38,487 nt of DNA from Deltaproteobacteria bacterium (lineage in GTDB: Bacteria > Desulfobacterota > Desulfarculia > JACQYL01), in contig JACQYL010000031.1 of assembly GCA_016208165.1 (NCBI GenBank), positions 1-38,487 of the forward strand. The letters are read 5' to 3'. A program made the position numbers and the translations under genes. Positions 1-7,851 of the stretch are shown here, piece by piece; the stretch's first letter is position 1; every line of letters begins with the position of its first letter. The notes below the pieces were generated by a model. That model worked only from the letters and a program-made list of their open reading frames with translations. It was not told the origin of the DNA and did not search any database.

Positions 1-58
1 GGCGCGACCCTGGATCCACAGGAAGCCGCCCGTGTGCGCGTAATTCAAGTCTTGATCT

Positions 59-98
59 GGAGGGGCCCCTCCTGAGTCTGTCGAAAGACCGCCCCTCC
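59..98. repeat. Imperfect palindromic intergenic repeat
   Basis: The arms GGAGGGGC (59-66) and GCCCCTCC (91-98) are inverted copies. The interior carries CCTGAGTCTGTCGAAAG, which resembles the inserts of two repeats in the phage region (35128-35178 and 37946-37996). This links the two ends of the window through one repeat family. The rest of 1-264 shows no recognisable gene; a frame open from base 1 stops at the repeat and could be the tail of an upstream gene. Confidence 0.5.
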
Positions 99-264
99 GG
101 ATGCGAATATTTGAATCAGTGGATAGATCGTGACAGTTCGGGGTGAACGGGGCGAAATGACCAGAAGTTTTCCCCACGGAGCGCTCTATACGTAAAGATT
201 CGTATATTATAACAGGGCCGCCGAGTACACCAACGGAGACCTCGTCCTTCCAGCAGGAGAACAT

Positions 265-1662
265 ATGCATCCCGAGCAGAATCTCATTGACCGGCTGAAC
301 TCCCTGTTTCATCCCGAATCCGTAGCGGTTGTGGGCGTACCCAGGGGAATGAAAAGCGGCAAGCTGTTCCTCATGGCATTACAGGACCAGGGCTTTCCCG
401 GACGTATCCTGCCGGTTCACCCGGAGGCCGGGGAGATCGACGGGCTTACCGCCTACCCGAGCGTATCCGCCATCCCGGGACCGGTGGACCTGGCCATTGT
501 TTTGGTTTCGCGGGATCAGACCCTCCCCGTGGTCCGGGAATGCGCCGCCAAGGGCGTCAAAGGCGTCGTGCTTTTTACCGCGGGCTACCGGGAAACGGGC
601 GCGCAAGGGGAGGCCCTCGAGCGGGAGCTGTTGCGGGTGGCCCGGTCCGCGGGAACGCGCCTGATCGGTCCGAACTGCATGGGGCTGTATTGTCCCGAAT
701 CCGGTCTTTCCTTCTTTCCCGAACTATCGAAAGAATTGGGGCCGGTGGGCCTCATTTCTCACAGCGGTTCCCTGGCCAACATTATATGCCGTATGGGTTC
801 CGAAAAGGGGCTCCTGTTCAGCAAGGTCGCAAGCTTGGGGAACGAGTGCGACCTGACCAGCCGCGATTTTCTCCTGTACCTGGGCAACGATCCGGCTACG
901 CGCGTCATAGGCGGGTATTTGGAAGGCATCAAGAACGGCCGGCGTTTTCTCGAGACGCTGCGGGAAGTATCGTTGAGCAAACCCGTGATTCTATGGAAAG
1001 TAGGGCTCACGCCCGAGGGCGTGCGCGCGGCTTCTTCCCATACGGGCGCCATGGCCGGGTCGCGCAGCGTGTGGTTGGGAGTGGTGCGCCAGGGAGGGGC
1101 CGTGCCGGTTGCGGGATTCGAGGCCTGGGTGGATGCCCTGATGACCTTCTCCATGCTTCCCGCCGATCTGGGACACCGCATTGCCATTGTTTCCGGACCG
1201 GGCGGTTTGGCCGTATCCGCGGCCGAGGCGTGCGGTGGCGAAGGCCTTGCCCTGGCCGACCTTTCCCCGGAAACGCGCTCCCGTTTAAGCCGGTTCGTGC
1301 CCCCCACCGGCACCAGCCTGAGAAACCCCGTGGACGTGGGGCTCAGTGCGTCCTTCGAAATGGATATCTACGCGGAGGCCGTCCGCGCCGTTGCCATGGA
1401 CCCCGGCGTGGACGCCGTGGCCGTCATCGGTAGAGGAATGAGCGACGATCTCAACCATCGATATCTGGAAGCTCTGATACGGGCCCGCCGAGAAGCGGGA
1501 AAGCCCATACTCGTCGTGAACATTCCGGGGTTCGATGCTTCCATGCCCAAGCGATTTTTCGAGGCGGGCCTGCCGTTTTACGAGTCGGCGGAAAGAGCCA
1601 TGCGGAACTACGCCATGGCTCTGAAATACCGGCAGTGGCAGAAGAAACACGAAGGCCGTTAG
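265..1662 (+). CDS. Acyl-CoA synthetase (NDP-forming), alpha subunit
   Basis: This 465-residue protein resembles the alpha subunit of ADP-forming acetyl/acyl-CoA synthetases, which interconvert acyl-CoA + ADP + Pi and acid + CoA + ATP in the cytoplasm. An N-terminal CoA-binding Rossmann domain (about 12-140, with SVAVVGVPRG and LIGPNCMG) is followed by two succinyl-CoA-ligase-like domains. The motif SSHTGAMAG places the expected phosphohistidine at H259, close to the position known for archaeal Acd alpha subunits. The ATP-grasp beta domain, fused to alpha in many bacteria, is absent and no beta gene is adjacent, so a partner elsewhere is inferred. AGGAG at 255-259 precedes the ATG. The substrate acid cannot be told from sequence. 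Confidence 0.85.
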   Translation: MHPEQNLIDRLNSLFHPESVAVVGVPRGMKSGKLFLMALQDQGFPGRILPVHPEAGEIDGLTAYPSVSAIPGPVDLAIVLVSRDQTLPVVRECAAKGVKGVVLFTAGYRETGAQGEALERELLRVARSAGTRLIGPNCMGLYCPESGLSFFPELSKELGPVGLISHSGSLANIICRMGSEKGLLFSKVASLGNECDLTSRDFLLYLGNDPATRVIGGYLEGIKNGRRFLETLREVSLSKPVILWKVGLTPEGVRAASSHTGAMAGSRSVWLGVVRQGGAVPVAGFEAWVDALMTFSMLPADLGHRIAIVSGPGGLAVSAAEACGGEGLALADLSPETRSRLSRFVPPTGTSLRNPVDVGLSASFEMDIYAEAVRAVAMDPGVDAVAVIGRGMSDDLNHRYLEALIRARREAGKPILVVNIPGFDASMPKRFFEAGLPFYESAERAMRNYAMALKYRQWQKKHEGR

Positions 1663-1839
1663 CAGGGAATACGCGAATCCGGGCCTATACCGTCCGACTC
1701 CCTGCGGCCTACTTGGGTTTCGTGACGGAGCTAAGGGATCGGGTGTCTTGCCGGGAAGCCGTCGAATCCGGATTCGCCCAATGGACCGCGCCGACGGACT
1801 GTCACGAATCGCAGACGATGTCTTGAGCACTTACCACCA

Positions 1840-2109
1840 GTGGCGTGGGTCCCTACGTGGCAAGGACAGGGAGAATCAATCCAAACACGGGATCCCGTTC
1901 GCCGATACCTTCGGAGTCTTTGAGGATCCGAACGCTGTGACACTCGAGGACCCCCGGACCGGCGAGCAGCGCTACGTCACCATTGGAATGGACGCGCCCT
2001 CGGCCGTATTCTCGTGGTGGTCTACACGTGGCGAGGGGACAGCATCCGGATCATTTCCGCACGCAAGGCCGTGCGATATGAGGTGAAGCAATATGAAGGC
2101 GAAATATGA
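1840..2109 (+). pseudogene. brnT: BrnT-type toxin, frameshifted remnant
   Basis: Two adjacent frames together give a BrnT (RelE-fold ribonuclease toxin) sequence. One frame carries SKHGIPFADTFGVFEDP and LEDPRTGEQRYVTIGMDA up to about 1996. The frame one base over resumes with LGRILVVVYTWRGDSIRII and SARKA, ending at a TGA at 2107-2109. One extra base near 1994-1999 explains the break. The normal N-terminus with its Trp-Asp start is also not intact. The end overlaps the first 17 bases of brnA, the usual toxin-antitoxin arrangement. The toxin is probably inactive unless the frameshift is a sequencing error. The left boundary is approximate. Confidence 0.75.
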
Positions 2110-2350
2110 TTTCAGTAAAGGTAAACGTGGGGCTGTACTTCCTACCCCTGGAAAGAAAGTACGTATCACCATTCGGCTTGACCGTGACATTGTCGATTGG
2201 TTCCGTTCCAAGGTAGAGGAACAAGGTGGGGGCAACTACCAGTCGATGCTCAATGACGCCCTTCGAACCTATATGGAGCGTCAGGAACAGCCCATAGAAG
2301 AGGTCGTCCGCCGTGTTGTTCGGGAGGAGTTGCAGGCTGCTCAGGAGTAG
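2093..2350 (+). CDS. brnA: BrnA family antitoxin
   Basis: This 85-residue protein has the BrnA pattern: KVRITIRLDRDIVDWFRS, then a ribbon-helix-helix core ending in NYQSMLNDALRTYM, and a charged C-terminal helix. BrnA neutralises the BrnT ribonuclease and, in characterised systems, represses its own promoter through the ribbon-helix-helix fold. A GAGGTG Shine-Dalgarno sequence at 2080-2085 lies 7 bases before the ATG, inside the end of brnT, so translation is probably coupled. Because brnT is frameshifted, this antitoxin appears to be an orphan that survives its toxin. Confidence 0.85.
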   Translation: MKAKYDFSKGKRGAVLPTPGKKVRITIRLDRDIVDWFRSKVEEQGGGNYQSMLNDALRTYMERQEQPIEEVVRRVVREELQAAQE

Positions 2351-2413
2351 CAGAGGCGAACAAGACGCTGGAAAGGGATCTCCGCCTTTTTGGAGGGAAA
2401 GAGTGGAGGGAAA

Positions 2414-2620
2414 GGGGGACGGTGTTGAGTTTGCGCGTTTCTATGTTTCATCATGCATGCCGTGTAAACCTCATACCACTAAAAGCACGCATGGATGCGC
2501 CCCAGGGACGTTGCATCACATCATCTGCCGAGGGATCGAACGGCGCAACATATTCCGTGACGATTTGGATAACGCGTTGCCGTTGAAGAATAGAAACGCA
2601 CAAAATCAACCCCATACCCC
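2414..2620 (+). mobile_element. Short RAYT-derived element (MITE-like), class I ends
   Basis: The left end (2414-2442, GGGGGACGGTGTTGAGTTTG onward) and right end (2585-2620, inverted) match the terminal inverted repeats of the full-length RAYT element at 9904-10993. Between them is only the 5' part of the transposase gene: LHHIICRGIERRNIFRDD is readable after a one-base frameshift following the codons for DAP. The remaining nine-tenths of the gene is missing. It is therefore an internally deleted, non-autonomous copy of about 207 bases, inserted just after brnA. Confidence 0.75.
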
Positions 2621-2919
2621 TTCCCACGTCTTGGCCGTTTGGTATCGAGGAGGCTTAGGCAGGAAAATATTCAAACCCTATGTCTGTCATCTCAGTAGAC
2701 CGCAACGATACTTTCCGGATTGGATAACGTAATTGTTCGAAATGTCCATCCTTAGTATGGTAACAGTGAATAATAAACAACTATCCTAAAGAAAATGCTG
2801 AAGTCTACCAACTTATGAATTAGAAATTTACAAATAGATCGATCAGCGAAATAACTTATTGACAATAGTTACCGGCGACGTTTGCTTTTATATTCTTCAA
2901 GTCTCTTTTCATATTCGGC

Positions 2920-4092
2920 TTAAGCGGTATTTTGACTTAATTCCTCTGTAGCGCTTTCAGCCCAATCAACGAAATCACCTGAATATAAATGAACGTTTCT
3001 TTTATTGGCCTTTCTGATATGCGGGAAACATTTCGTAATCCGGCTAAGTTGCTCTCTATTATTAAGTTTGTCTACGTAAAAAATATACTTGTCCTTTGCA
3101 TCTCTATAGTCTTCAGCGAACTGTCTTAATAAAAACTGCAGCATAGCATCATCTTCAGGAAAACTGTAGCCAATAATAACCAACACCTTGCTTTCTTGCA
3201 GCAATCTGACTGCCTTTGGAAAAATAGAATTAAAATAGTTGTGGCCGTAATCTTGCTCTCTGGAAGGCAGCATAATCACAGGCGGCTGTCTATATATCTC
3301 CGATAGGTCTCTTTTACGATATTCCAAGCTGAAAGAACCATCGTTGTTGGCGAGGATTTCAAATCCTCCGTTTATTTTTATAAGTGTACATACGTGGTAA
3401 TGGTCGTGGATAAGAGAAGGATTATCGACACCACATATATTTACAGGAGTTATTCCTCTATATGTGTATAAAAAATTGGGTTCGTTAGTTGACCCGCTTA
3501 TATTATCTAAAATTGTTTCAACTATATAGTCGTAATTAGTTGTAATAAAATTAATTCGAACCCCAGTTGGATATCCCCTTGAACCATCTTCATGATATGC
3601 AACGTCACGAAAAAAGCGCAAGATCTTGCCTTTATCCCCTCCGTAATCTTTTGGTAGCTTAATCATCAGTGAATTAGGATAAACATAATCAGGAGTAACA
3701 CTTTCTAGAAAATTCTTAACGATACTGGACCTTATTCTATCTAATGCGATTCTTATACTATTTTCATCTCTGTAGCGAGATCTAATGGCTGAATACTTCA
3801 ATTCCATGCTTAGGTGATAGACAATCTCTTTTAGCATGTCCGGTGTAATGTCACTATTGATATTATTCTCGAAAAGTAAACCTGTGATATCATAGAATGA
3901 TGACCGTACATCGCCAGAAGGAAAGTTAAAGAGCTTATCTGCTAGTGGATAGCTATCATCCCACGCCTTTGAGAAACCAGCACCAAGGAAGAAGGTAACA
4001 CTGATATGAGGAGCAGGTTCTTCAGTAAAGTGCTTTGTATATGAGTAGCTGTTAATAATATCAGCGAATTGATGTGCTGATGTTATCCGCAT
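2920..4092 (-). CDS. SIR2-like domain protein, putative defence gene
   Basis: This 390-residue protein has the hallmarks of SIR2-like NAD-binding domains: FFLGAGFSKAWDD (GAGFS at 37-41), INFITTNYDYIVE (TTNYD, 184-188) and VIIGYSFPEDDAMLQFLLR (GYSFPEDD, 308-315). Related domains in phage-defence systems (Thoeris ThsA, DSR proteins, short Argonaute partners) degrade NAD+ after infection. The segment where the family usually reads KLHG reads IKINGG (238-243), so the usual catalytic histidine position appears to be Asn; H229, H231 and H233 (DHYH) lie close by. No second domain or partner gene is visible. The gene and its flanks (about 2.7-4.3 kb) are visibly AT-rich against GC-rich neighbours, a sign of transfer. 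The defence role is inferred from family and context. Confidence 0.75.
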   Translation of the reverse strand: MRITSAHQFADIINSYSYTKHFTEEPAPHISVTFFLGAGFSKAWDDSYPLADKLFNFPSGDVRSSFYDITGLLFENNINSDITPDMLKEIVYHLSMELKYSAIRSRYRDENSIRIALDRIRSSIVKNFLESVTPDYVYPNSLMIKLPKDYGGDKGKILRFFRDVAYHEDGSRGYPTGVRINFITTNYDYIVETILDNISGSTNEPNFLYTYRGITPVNICGVDNPSLIHDHYHVCTLIKINGGFEILANNDGSFSLEYRKRDLSEIYRQPPVIMLPSREQDYGHNYFNSIFPKAVRLLQESKVLVIIGYSFPEDDAMLQFLLRQFAEDYRDAKDKYIFYVDKLNNREQLSRITKCFPHIRKANKRNVHLYSGDFVDWAESATEELSQNTA

Positions 4093-4529
4093 CGAACAGA
4101 TTTCTTAAGAGTTATTGATATTATTCATAGCTGTCCAGAGCAATTGAAACTCACGACTTATGGAAGTGCGCGTATCTACGATCCCGATTGAAAGTCATAA
4201 GAATTCGAAATTGGCTTATAAGATAGTTTCAACTATAATTCTGGAATCGCCACAAGATACGGGAGACTCGTCTCCAAAATTATATATTTCGAATTATAAT
4301 ATCAAAAATATATGGAGAGCGTCAAGCGTAGGAAAAGACCCAAATCCACCGCCTGGAGTGCCAACACTGCTGTTCAGGGGAGGAGGGTGCCGTTTTTAAG
4401 CCCAACAGAGCCGCCGGGATTGTCTCAGGTTGCTGTGAATCTCCTATTTGAAGATTTATGCCATTTTTTTAGCGCACCTGTGCGCTCTTCGGTCTGAGAC
4501 CGGCGTCACTCTTTTAATCCATTCTCGGC
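4093..4529. other. AT-rich non-coding stretch upstream of the SIR2-like gene
   Basis: The first half (to about 4330) shares the AT-rich composition of the SIR2-like gene and presumably holds its promoter; I could not fix -10/-35 boxes with confidence. The second half is GC-richer and leads into the IS1380-like remnant. It contains the palindrome GCGCACCTGTGCGC at 4471-4484. Short open frames here show no recognisable protein. Confidence 0.4.
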
Positions 4530-4716
4530 TCAGGTCGGGTGTAACTCTTTAATTTTGCATCGTATATCTATCAACCAGCGCACGGAACGCCCACAGCGGA
4601 TGATGAGCTCTCGACTGCGCGTGATGATTCGCCCTGCAATGTGAATCAACGCAAAGCGAAGCGCTTTCATCTTGCGCCCAGACCAATCGCCGCCCAACAC
4701 CAGGCGCTTCAGGGTT
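4530..4716 (-). pseudogene. IS1380-like transposase, C-terminal remnant
   Basis: The minus strand reads TLKRLVLGGDWSGRKMKALR, then FALIHIAGRIITRSRELIIR and a basic tail ending in a TGA at 4530-4532. The pattern (Met-Lys-Ala-Leu-Arg-Phe, then IAGRIITRSRELII) is typical of the last part of IS1380-family DDE transposases. The upstream coding region is missing and is replaced at 4725 by the terminal repeat of a RAYT-derived element, so the IS was probably truncated by that insertion. The family call rests on a short segment. Confidence 0.6.
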
Positions 4717-4724
4717 GGGAAAAC

Positions 4725-4998
4725 GGGGACGGGGTTGAATTTGCGCGTTTCTTTGTTTCATCATGCATGATATGGAAACCTCGTGTCACGAAAAGCACGC
4801 ATTGATGCGCCAGGGCGCAATATCCTATGATCGTCAGGGGGATCGAAAGACGAGAGAGTTTCCGGTCCGATTATGACCGGTTGACCGCCACCGGGATTGC
4901 CGGGAGGCTCGAGATCACTCAACCGGCGGCCGGTCGCTTGGCGAAACGCGGTGAACCAATTGAAAAAGAGGTTCGATTCAGTTTGATTGGCGAATAAA
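4725..4998 (+). mobile_element. Internally deleted RAYT-derived element next to HigBA
   Basis: It begins with the class I terminal repeat GGGGACGGGGTTGAATTTGC. A degraded 5' end of a transposase gene follows (lysine-rich start, then the Asp-Ala-Pro/Gly region, frameshifted). From about 4880 the frame reads TATGIAGRLEITQPAAGRLA and KRGEPIEKEVRFSLIGE, then stop at about 4998; this is the C-terminal helix-turn-helix of a RAYT. Start and end of the gene are thus joined without the catalytic middle. No class I right repeat is seen. The sequence after the stop (4999-5025) may belong to a different repeat class, suggesting a chimera. Confidence 0.6.
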
Positions 4999-5038
4999 GG
5001 TATAAAAGCACGGACGTCTACCATGAGTTCCGTTCGGC

Positions 5039-5353
5039 TTATGCGGCATTTAAAGGTCGAATTTGCATCAGTTCTTCGTTGAACCTTTTTTCGGAATCCC
5101 ATAAATCCCGGGAGTGTTGCGCGTTCAGCCAAAATTCGGGAGAATTGCCAAAAAGACGAGATAATCTGAGCGCCATGGTCGGTGTTATGGCGCGTCGTTC
5201 TCTTAGAATTTCATTAACAGTTTGGCGCGATACTCCCAATGCCCTAGCCAACGCGGTGGCGTTCAAATTAAAGTCCGGCATGAAATCTTCCTTGAGCATT
5301 TCACCGGGATGAGTCGGAGGCGATTCCCTCTTTGTGGTGTTCGGTATAGCCAT
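5039..5353 (-). CDS. higA: HigA-type antitoxin (HTH, XRE family)
   Basis: This 104-residue protein has the HigA layout: THPGEMLKEDFMPDFNLNAT, then a Cro/C1-type helix-turn-helix (ALARALGVSRQTVNEILRER) and the family motif LSRLFGNSPEFWLNAQHSRD. HigA binds and neutralises HigB and represses the operon. It follows its toxin gene with a gap of 10 bases, the toxin-first order characteristic of higBA. The final residues have weaker family support. A RAYT-derived element lies immediately downstream. Confidence 0.9.
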   Translation of the reverse strand: MAIPNTTKRESPPTHPGEMLKEDFMPDFNLNATALARALGVSRQTVNEILRERRAITPTMALRLSRLFGNSPEFWLNAQHSRDLWDSEKRFNEELMQIRPLNAA

Positions 5354-5363
5354 GGTTCTATCC

Positions 5364-5645
5364 TCAATGGTAATCGGTTATTTCAACATCATAGGCGTCA
5401 CCTTCGATGAAGCGGAAGCAGATTCGCCATTGGTCATTGATCGATATTGAATGCTGTCCTTTCCTATTACCCCTTAGCGCATGGAGTCGATTGCCGGGGG
5501 GGACTTTGAGATCATTCAGGTTGATTGCGTAATGGACATACTCCAAACGCCTTATGGCCCGTTTGATCAGTTCAGAAGGCAGCCTCTTTGATTTGCCTGT
5601 AATGAAAAGCTGTTGGGTTTCTTCATCGGCAAATGTTTTTATCAT
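5364..5645 (-). CDS. higB: HigB-type mRNA-interferase toxin
   Basis: This 93-residue protein has the size and pattern of HigB/RelE-superfamily ribosome-dependent mRNA interferases: PPGNRLHALRGNRKGQHSIS, then INDQWRICFRF and a final EITDYH strand. HigB cleaves mRNA in the ribosomal A site. It is the first gene of a two-gene unit with the HigA-type antitoxin at 5039-5353. The reading frame is intact, so the module is probably functional, unlike brnT. An uncertain partial repeat (5714-5737) lies upstream. Confidence 0.9.
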   Translation of the reverse strand: MIKTFADEETQQLFITGKSKRLPSELIKRAIRRLEYVHYAINLNDLKVPPGNRLHALRGNRKGQHSISINDQWRICFRFIEGDAYDVEITDYH

Positions 5646-5713
5646 GGTTGCTATTGTAAATAGTCACGTGACAGTTGTCAAGGCTGAATTGGGAACAAAT
5701 CGGGATCAAATTG

Positions 5714-5890
5714 GGGATGTCCATGCTTTTAAACTTTAAAAAAATCATTGGACTTGATGTGTGAGGACCACGCCACGGAAAGCAAGAATAGACGCGCCAG
5801 GGCGCAGTATCAAGTGATCGTCCGGGGGATCGAAAAACCGAGGGTGTACCGGTCCGATGATGACTGGTTTCGTCTCCCGGAATTCGATCC
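5714..5890 (+). mobile_element. Degraded 5' fragment of a RAYT element
   Basis: From 5771 the sequence matches the start of a RAYT gene (Pro-Arg-Lys-Ala-Arg-Ile-Asp-Ala-Pro-Gly), but the ATG is an ACG. The frame then shifts by one base before AQYQVIVRGIEKPRVYRSDD. It is closely similar at DNA level to the 5' part of the element at 4725-4998, so both come from one RAYT subfamily, different from the intact copy. The flank TGGGGATGTCCATGCTTTTA (5715-5734) resembles the inverted sequence at 4999-5025 and may be its terminal repeat, but this match is short. The right boundary is uncertain; 5891-5999 shows nothing else recognisable. Confidence 0.55.
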
Positions 5891-5999
5891 GGCTCAGCGG
5901 GAGAGTGCGTGGGCCGCATCGGCGGAGGCCTGTCTTTCCTGATGCCTTCCGAGGTCTACGCACAAGCGGGGCGGGACCGGGCCTTTCTCCGGACCGGGT

Positions 6000-7064
6000 T
6001 CAAGGCGCAGACAGGAGCAGGGGAAACACGATGGGAGGTAGAAGCGCCGGGTGGACGGGGTCCGGGTTCCCGCCTGTTTTGACCTGACCCGAGTCCGGGT
6101 GCACCATAAGGGAAGAGCAGTCCACCGCCTCGAAGTCTCTCCCGTGCACCTGACGCAGTTCGCGCAGCACGTCGTTATCCCACCGTTCGTCCGGCGCTCC
6201 CGAGATAAACCAGTTGGACCCGTTGTCCGCCAGGATCAACCCATACTCCTTCATGGCCTTGAGGATGACCTGCACTTGCGGCGAGAAGCTGGAGACATCG
6301 AAGCTTTTCTTGAGGCGGAAACGCTGCCCCATGGGCGGATACCGGGGGTCTGTGAGGTCCGAAGCGTAATGGCGAGCGGGCCAGACATAAGCTCGCCTTG
6401 TCTTTTCCACCGTGAAACGAATGGCGTGGTTGACGGCTCCGGCAGCCACGTCGTCGTACCGTACGAGGCCGGGAAGAATGGGCAGGCCGGCCGCGTCGGC
6501 GGAGGTCCACGTTTCGGGACGCAAGGCGTGGAATTTCAGGTCGAAAACAGCGCCGGAGCCCGCGTACCAGCTGCCGTCCTCCTGCGGATACGCCGAATAC
6601 AGCTCGTAGAGAATGCAACGCTCCTTGTCCATCACCAGCACGTGCCTGTCCCCGGTACTATCCGGGCCGCCTTCAATAGGAGGATCGGGGGGAATGGGAT
6701 ACGGTCCGGGGTCGCTTTCGTCCTCGTAGAGAAAAGACACCTCCACTTTGGGCTGGGTTCCCGGAACCGTGGTGTAGGGGATGCCGATGGGGCCACCCTC
6801 CCAGAGGCCGGAGCCGAAATCCGGGTGCACGCAGGCGTCCGGTCCGATGGAATTCACATAAGCGTCCGACTGCGGGTCCAAGGGCAACCCATCCACCCGG
6901 GCGTTCCAGATGTTGTCCGAGGGAAAGACCAGACAACCATCCACCTCGGGAGCTGCCTGCGGACCCGACTGGGCGAGCACTCCGGGAGGGAACAAGCCTC
7001 CCACCCAGGCAAGGCAAACGAGGATCATGAATCCAAGGTTCAGCATGGGATGGACCCGCACCAT
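6000..7064 (-). CDS. Secreted protein of an unnamed conserved family
   Basis: This 354-residue protein starts at an ATG with AGGGG seven bases upstream; an in-frame ATG 30 codons earlier lacks this. A Sec signal peptide (hydrophobic 8-30, likely cleavage after VLAQ) is followed by a single globular domain rich in Trp, Pro and Asp: CLVFPSDNIWNARVDGLP, FGSGLWEGGPIGIPY, GDRHVLVMDKERC, AGLPILPGLVRYDDVAAG, TRRAYVWPARHYAS and FISGAPDERWDNDVL. I recognise this layout as a secreted protein seen in various bacteria, but know no function. The conserved His, Arg and Asp residues could suit a hydrolase; that is speculation. It lies between two HigBA modules. Confidence 0.75.
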   Translation of the reverse strand: MVRVHPMLNLGFMILVCLAWVGGLFPPGVLAQSGPQAAPEVDGCLVFPSDNIWNARVDGLPLDPQSDAYVNSIGPDACVHPDFGSGLWEGGPIGIPYTTVPGTQPKVEVSFLYEDESDPGPYPIPPDPPIEGGPDSTGDRHVLVMDKERCILYELYSAYPQEDGSWYAGSGAVFDLKFHALRPETWTSADAAGLPILPGLVRYDDVAAGAVNHAIRFTVEKTRRAYVWPARHYASDLTDPRYPPMGQRFRLKKSFDVSSFSPQVQVILKAMKEYGLILADNGSNWFISGAPDERWDNDVLRELRQVHGRDFEAVDCSSLMVHPDSGQVKTGGNPDPVHPALLPPIVFPLLLSAP

Positions 7065-7356
7065 ATTGGATCCCCTCGGTCGGATACGAGGGAAACGAGG
7101 AAATATCCGCGTTATCGAAAACAAGGATTCCGAATTATGCGGCGACTTGCTCAACCCGAGGCTCGGCGCGCATTATTTCCCGCTTTCGAGGTCCTTGCTT
7201 TGGCTTGAAGGCTCGAAAGGTGCGTGAAGCCGCCCAACATCCCGCCAACGCCGCATCCAAACCTATTCGGAACCTTCTCCCTTGATTTTCGACCATACCT
7301 CACCTTCGATTTTTGTTTCAAGGCGTTTCACAAGGCATAAATAAGCATAAATGAAC

Positions 7357-7456
7357 AGGGACGTGGTTTCTTTGTTGTCATGCAAGTGCAAAACGGTTAG
7401 CGGAGGAGCCGTCCGGGAATTGCTTCAGACCGAAAAAAGTCAACAATGAAACACGG
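7357..7456. mobile_element. Minimal RAYT-derived element, class II ends
   Basis: About 100 bases with left end AGGGACGTGGTTTCTTTGTT and right end GTCAACAATGAAAC (7439-7452). Both ends align with those of the longer element at 8200-8470, including the internal strings ATGCAAGTGCAAA and GGAGGAGCCGT, but the transposase start and most of its end are deleted. It is the smallest member of this family here. The rest of 7065-7507 shows no gene. Confidence 0.65.
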
Positions 7457-7507
7457 ACAACAAGTTGTCCGCGGACCCCTTCCGCACGTTGCTCATAGAC
7501 GGCCCTC

Positions 7508-7828
7508 CTACTGCAGACGGACGTGTTGTTCAGCCACCGGTCTTATGTTTTCCAATTCATTCGCCTCGGACTTCCGGGCGAAATACAAATCCCATCTCAA
7601 TTGAAGATTCATCCAGAAGTCCGGAGAAACGCCAAAAAACTTGGACAGCCTGAGCGCCGTACTCGGTGTAATGCCCCGGCGTCCGTTGACAATTTCGTTA
7701 ATTCGCTGGTAGGTGACGTGTATGGCGCCGGCCAGCTGTCGCTGGGTAAGTCCCATGGGTTTCAAAAATTCCTCGAGCAGCATCTCACCCGGATGGGTGG
7801 GCGCCCGATCCGTCGGTATTCGGATCAT
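7508..7828 (-). CDS. higA: HigA-type antitoxin (second module)
   Basis: This 106-residue protein has the HigA signature: RAPTHPGEMLLEEFLKPMGL, helix-turn-helix TQRQLAGAIHVTYQRINEIV, then ITPSTALRLSKFFGVSPDFW and MNLQLRWDLYFARK. It is the second gene of a toxin-first pair, 23 bases after the toxin. It is clearly diverged from the HigA at 5039-5353, so the two modules are separate acquisitions rather than a recent duplication, and cross-neutralisation is not implied. Confidence 0.9.
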   Translation of the reverse strand: MIRIPTDRAPTHPGEMLLEEFLKPMGLTQRQLAGAIHVTYQRINEIVNGRRGITPSTALRLSKFFGVSPDFWMNLQLRWDLYFARKSEANELENIRPVAEQHVRLQ

Positions 7829-7851
7829 AAGGATCTCCTGACACGATTATT

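Noticed and set aside
4160-4399. Possible small plus-strand gene upstream of the SIR2-like gene
   Set aside because: No ribosome site, no family pattern, and composition changes halfway through the frame.
6051-7208. Open frame of 385 codons opposite the secreted protein
   Set aside because: No signal, no motif and His/Val-rich antisense composition; the minus-strand gene is clearly the real one.
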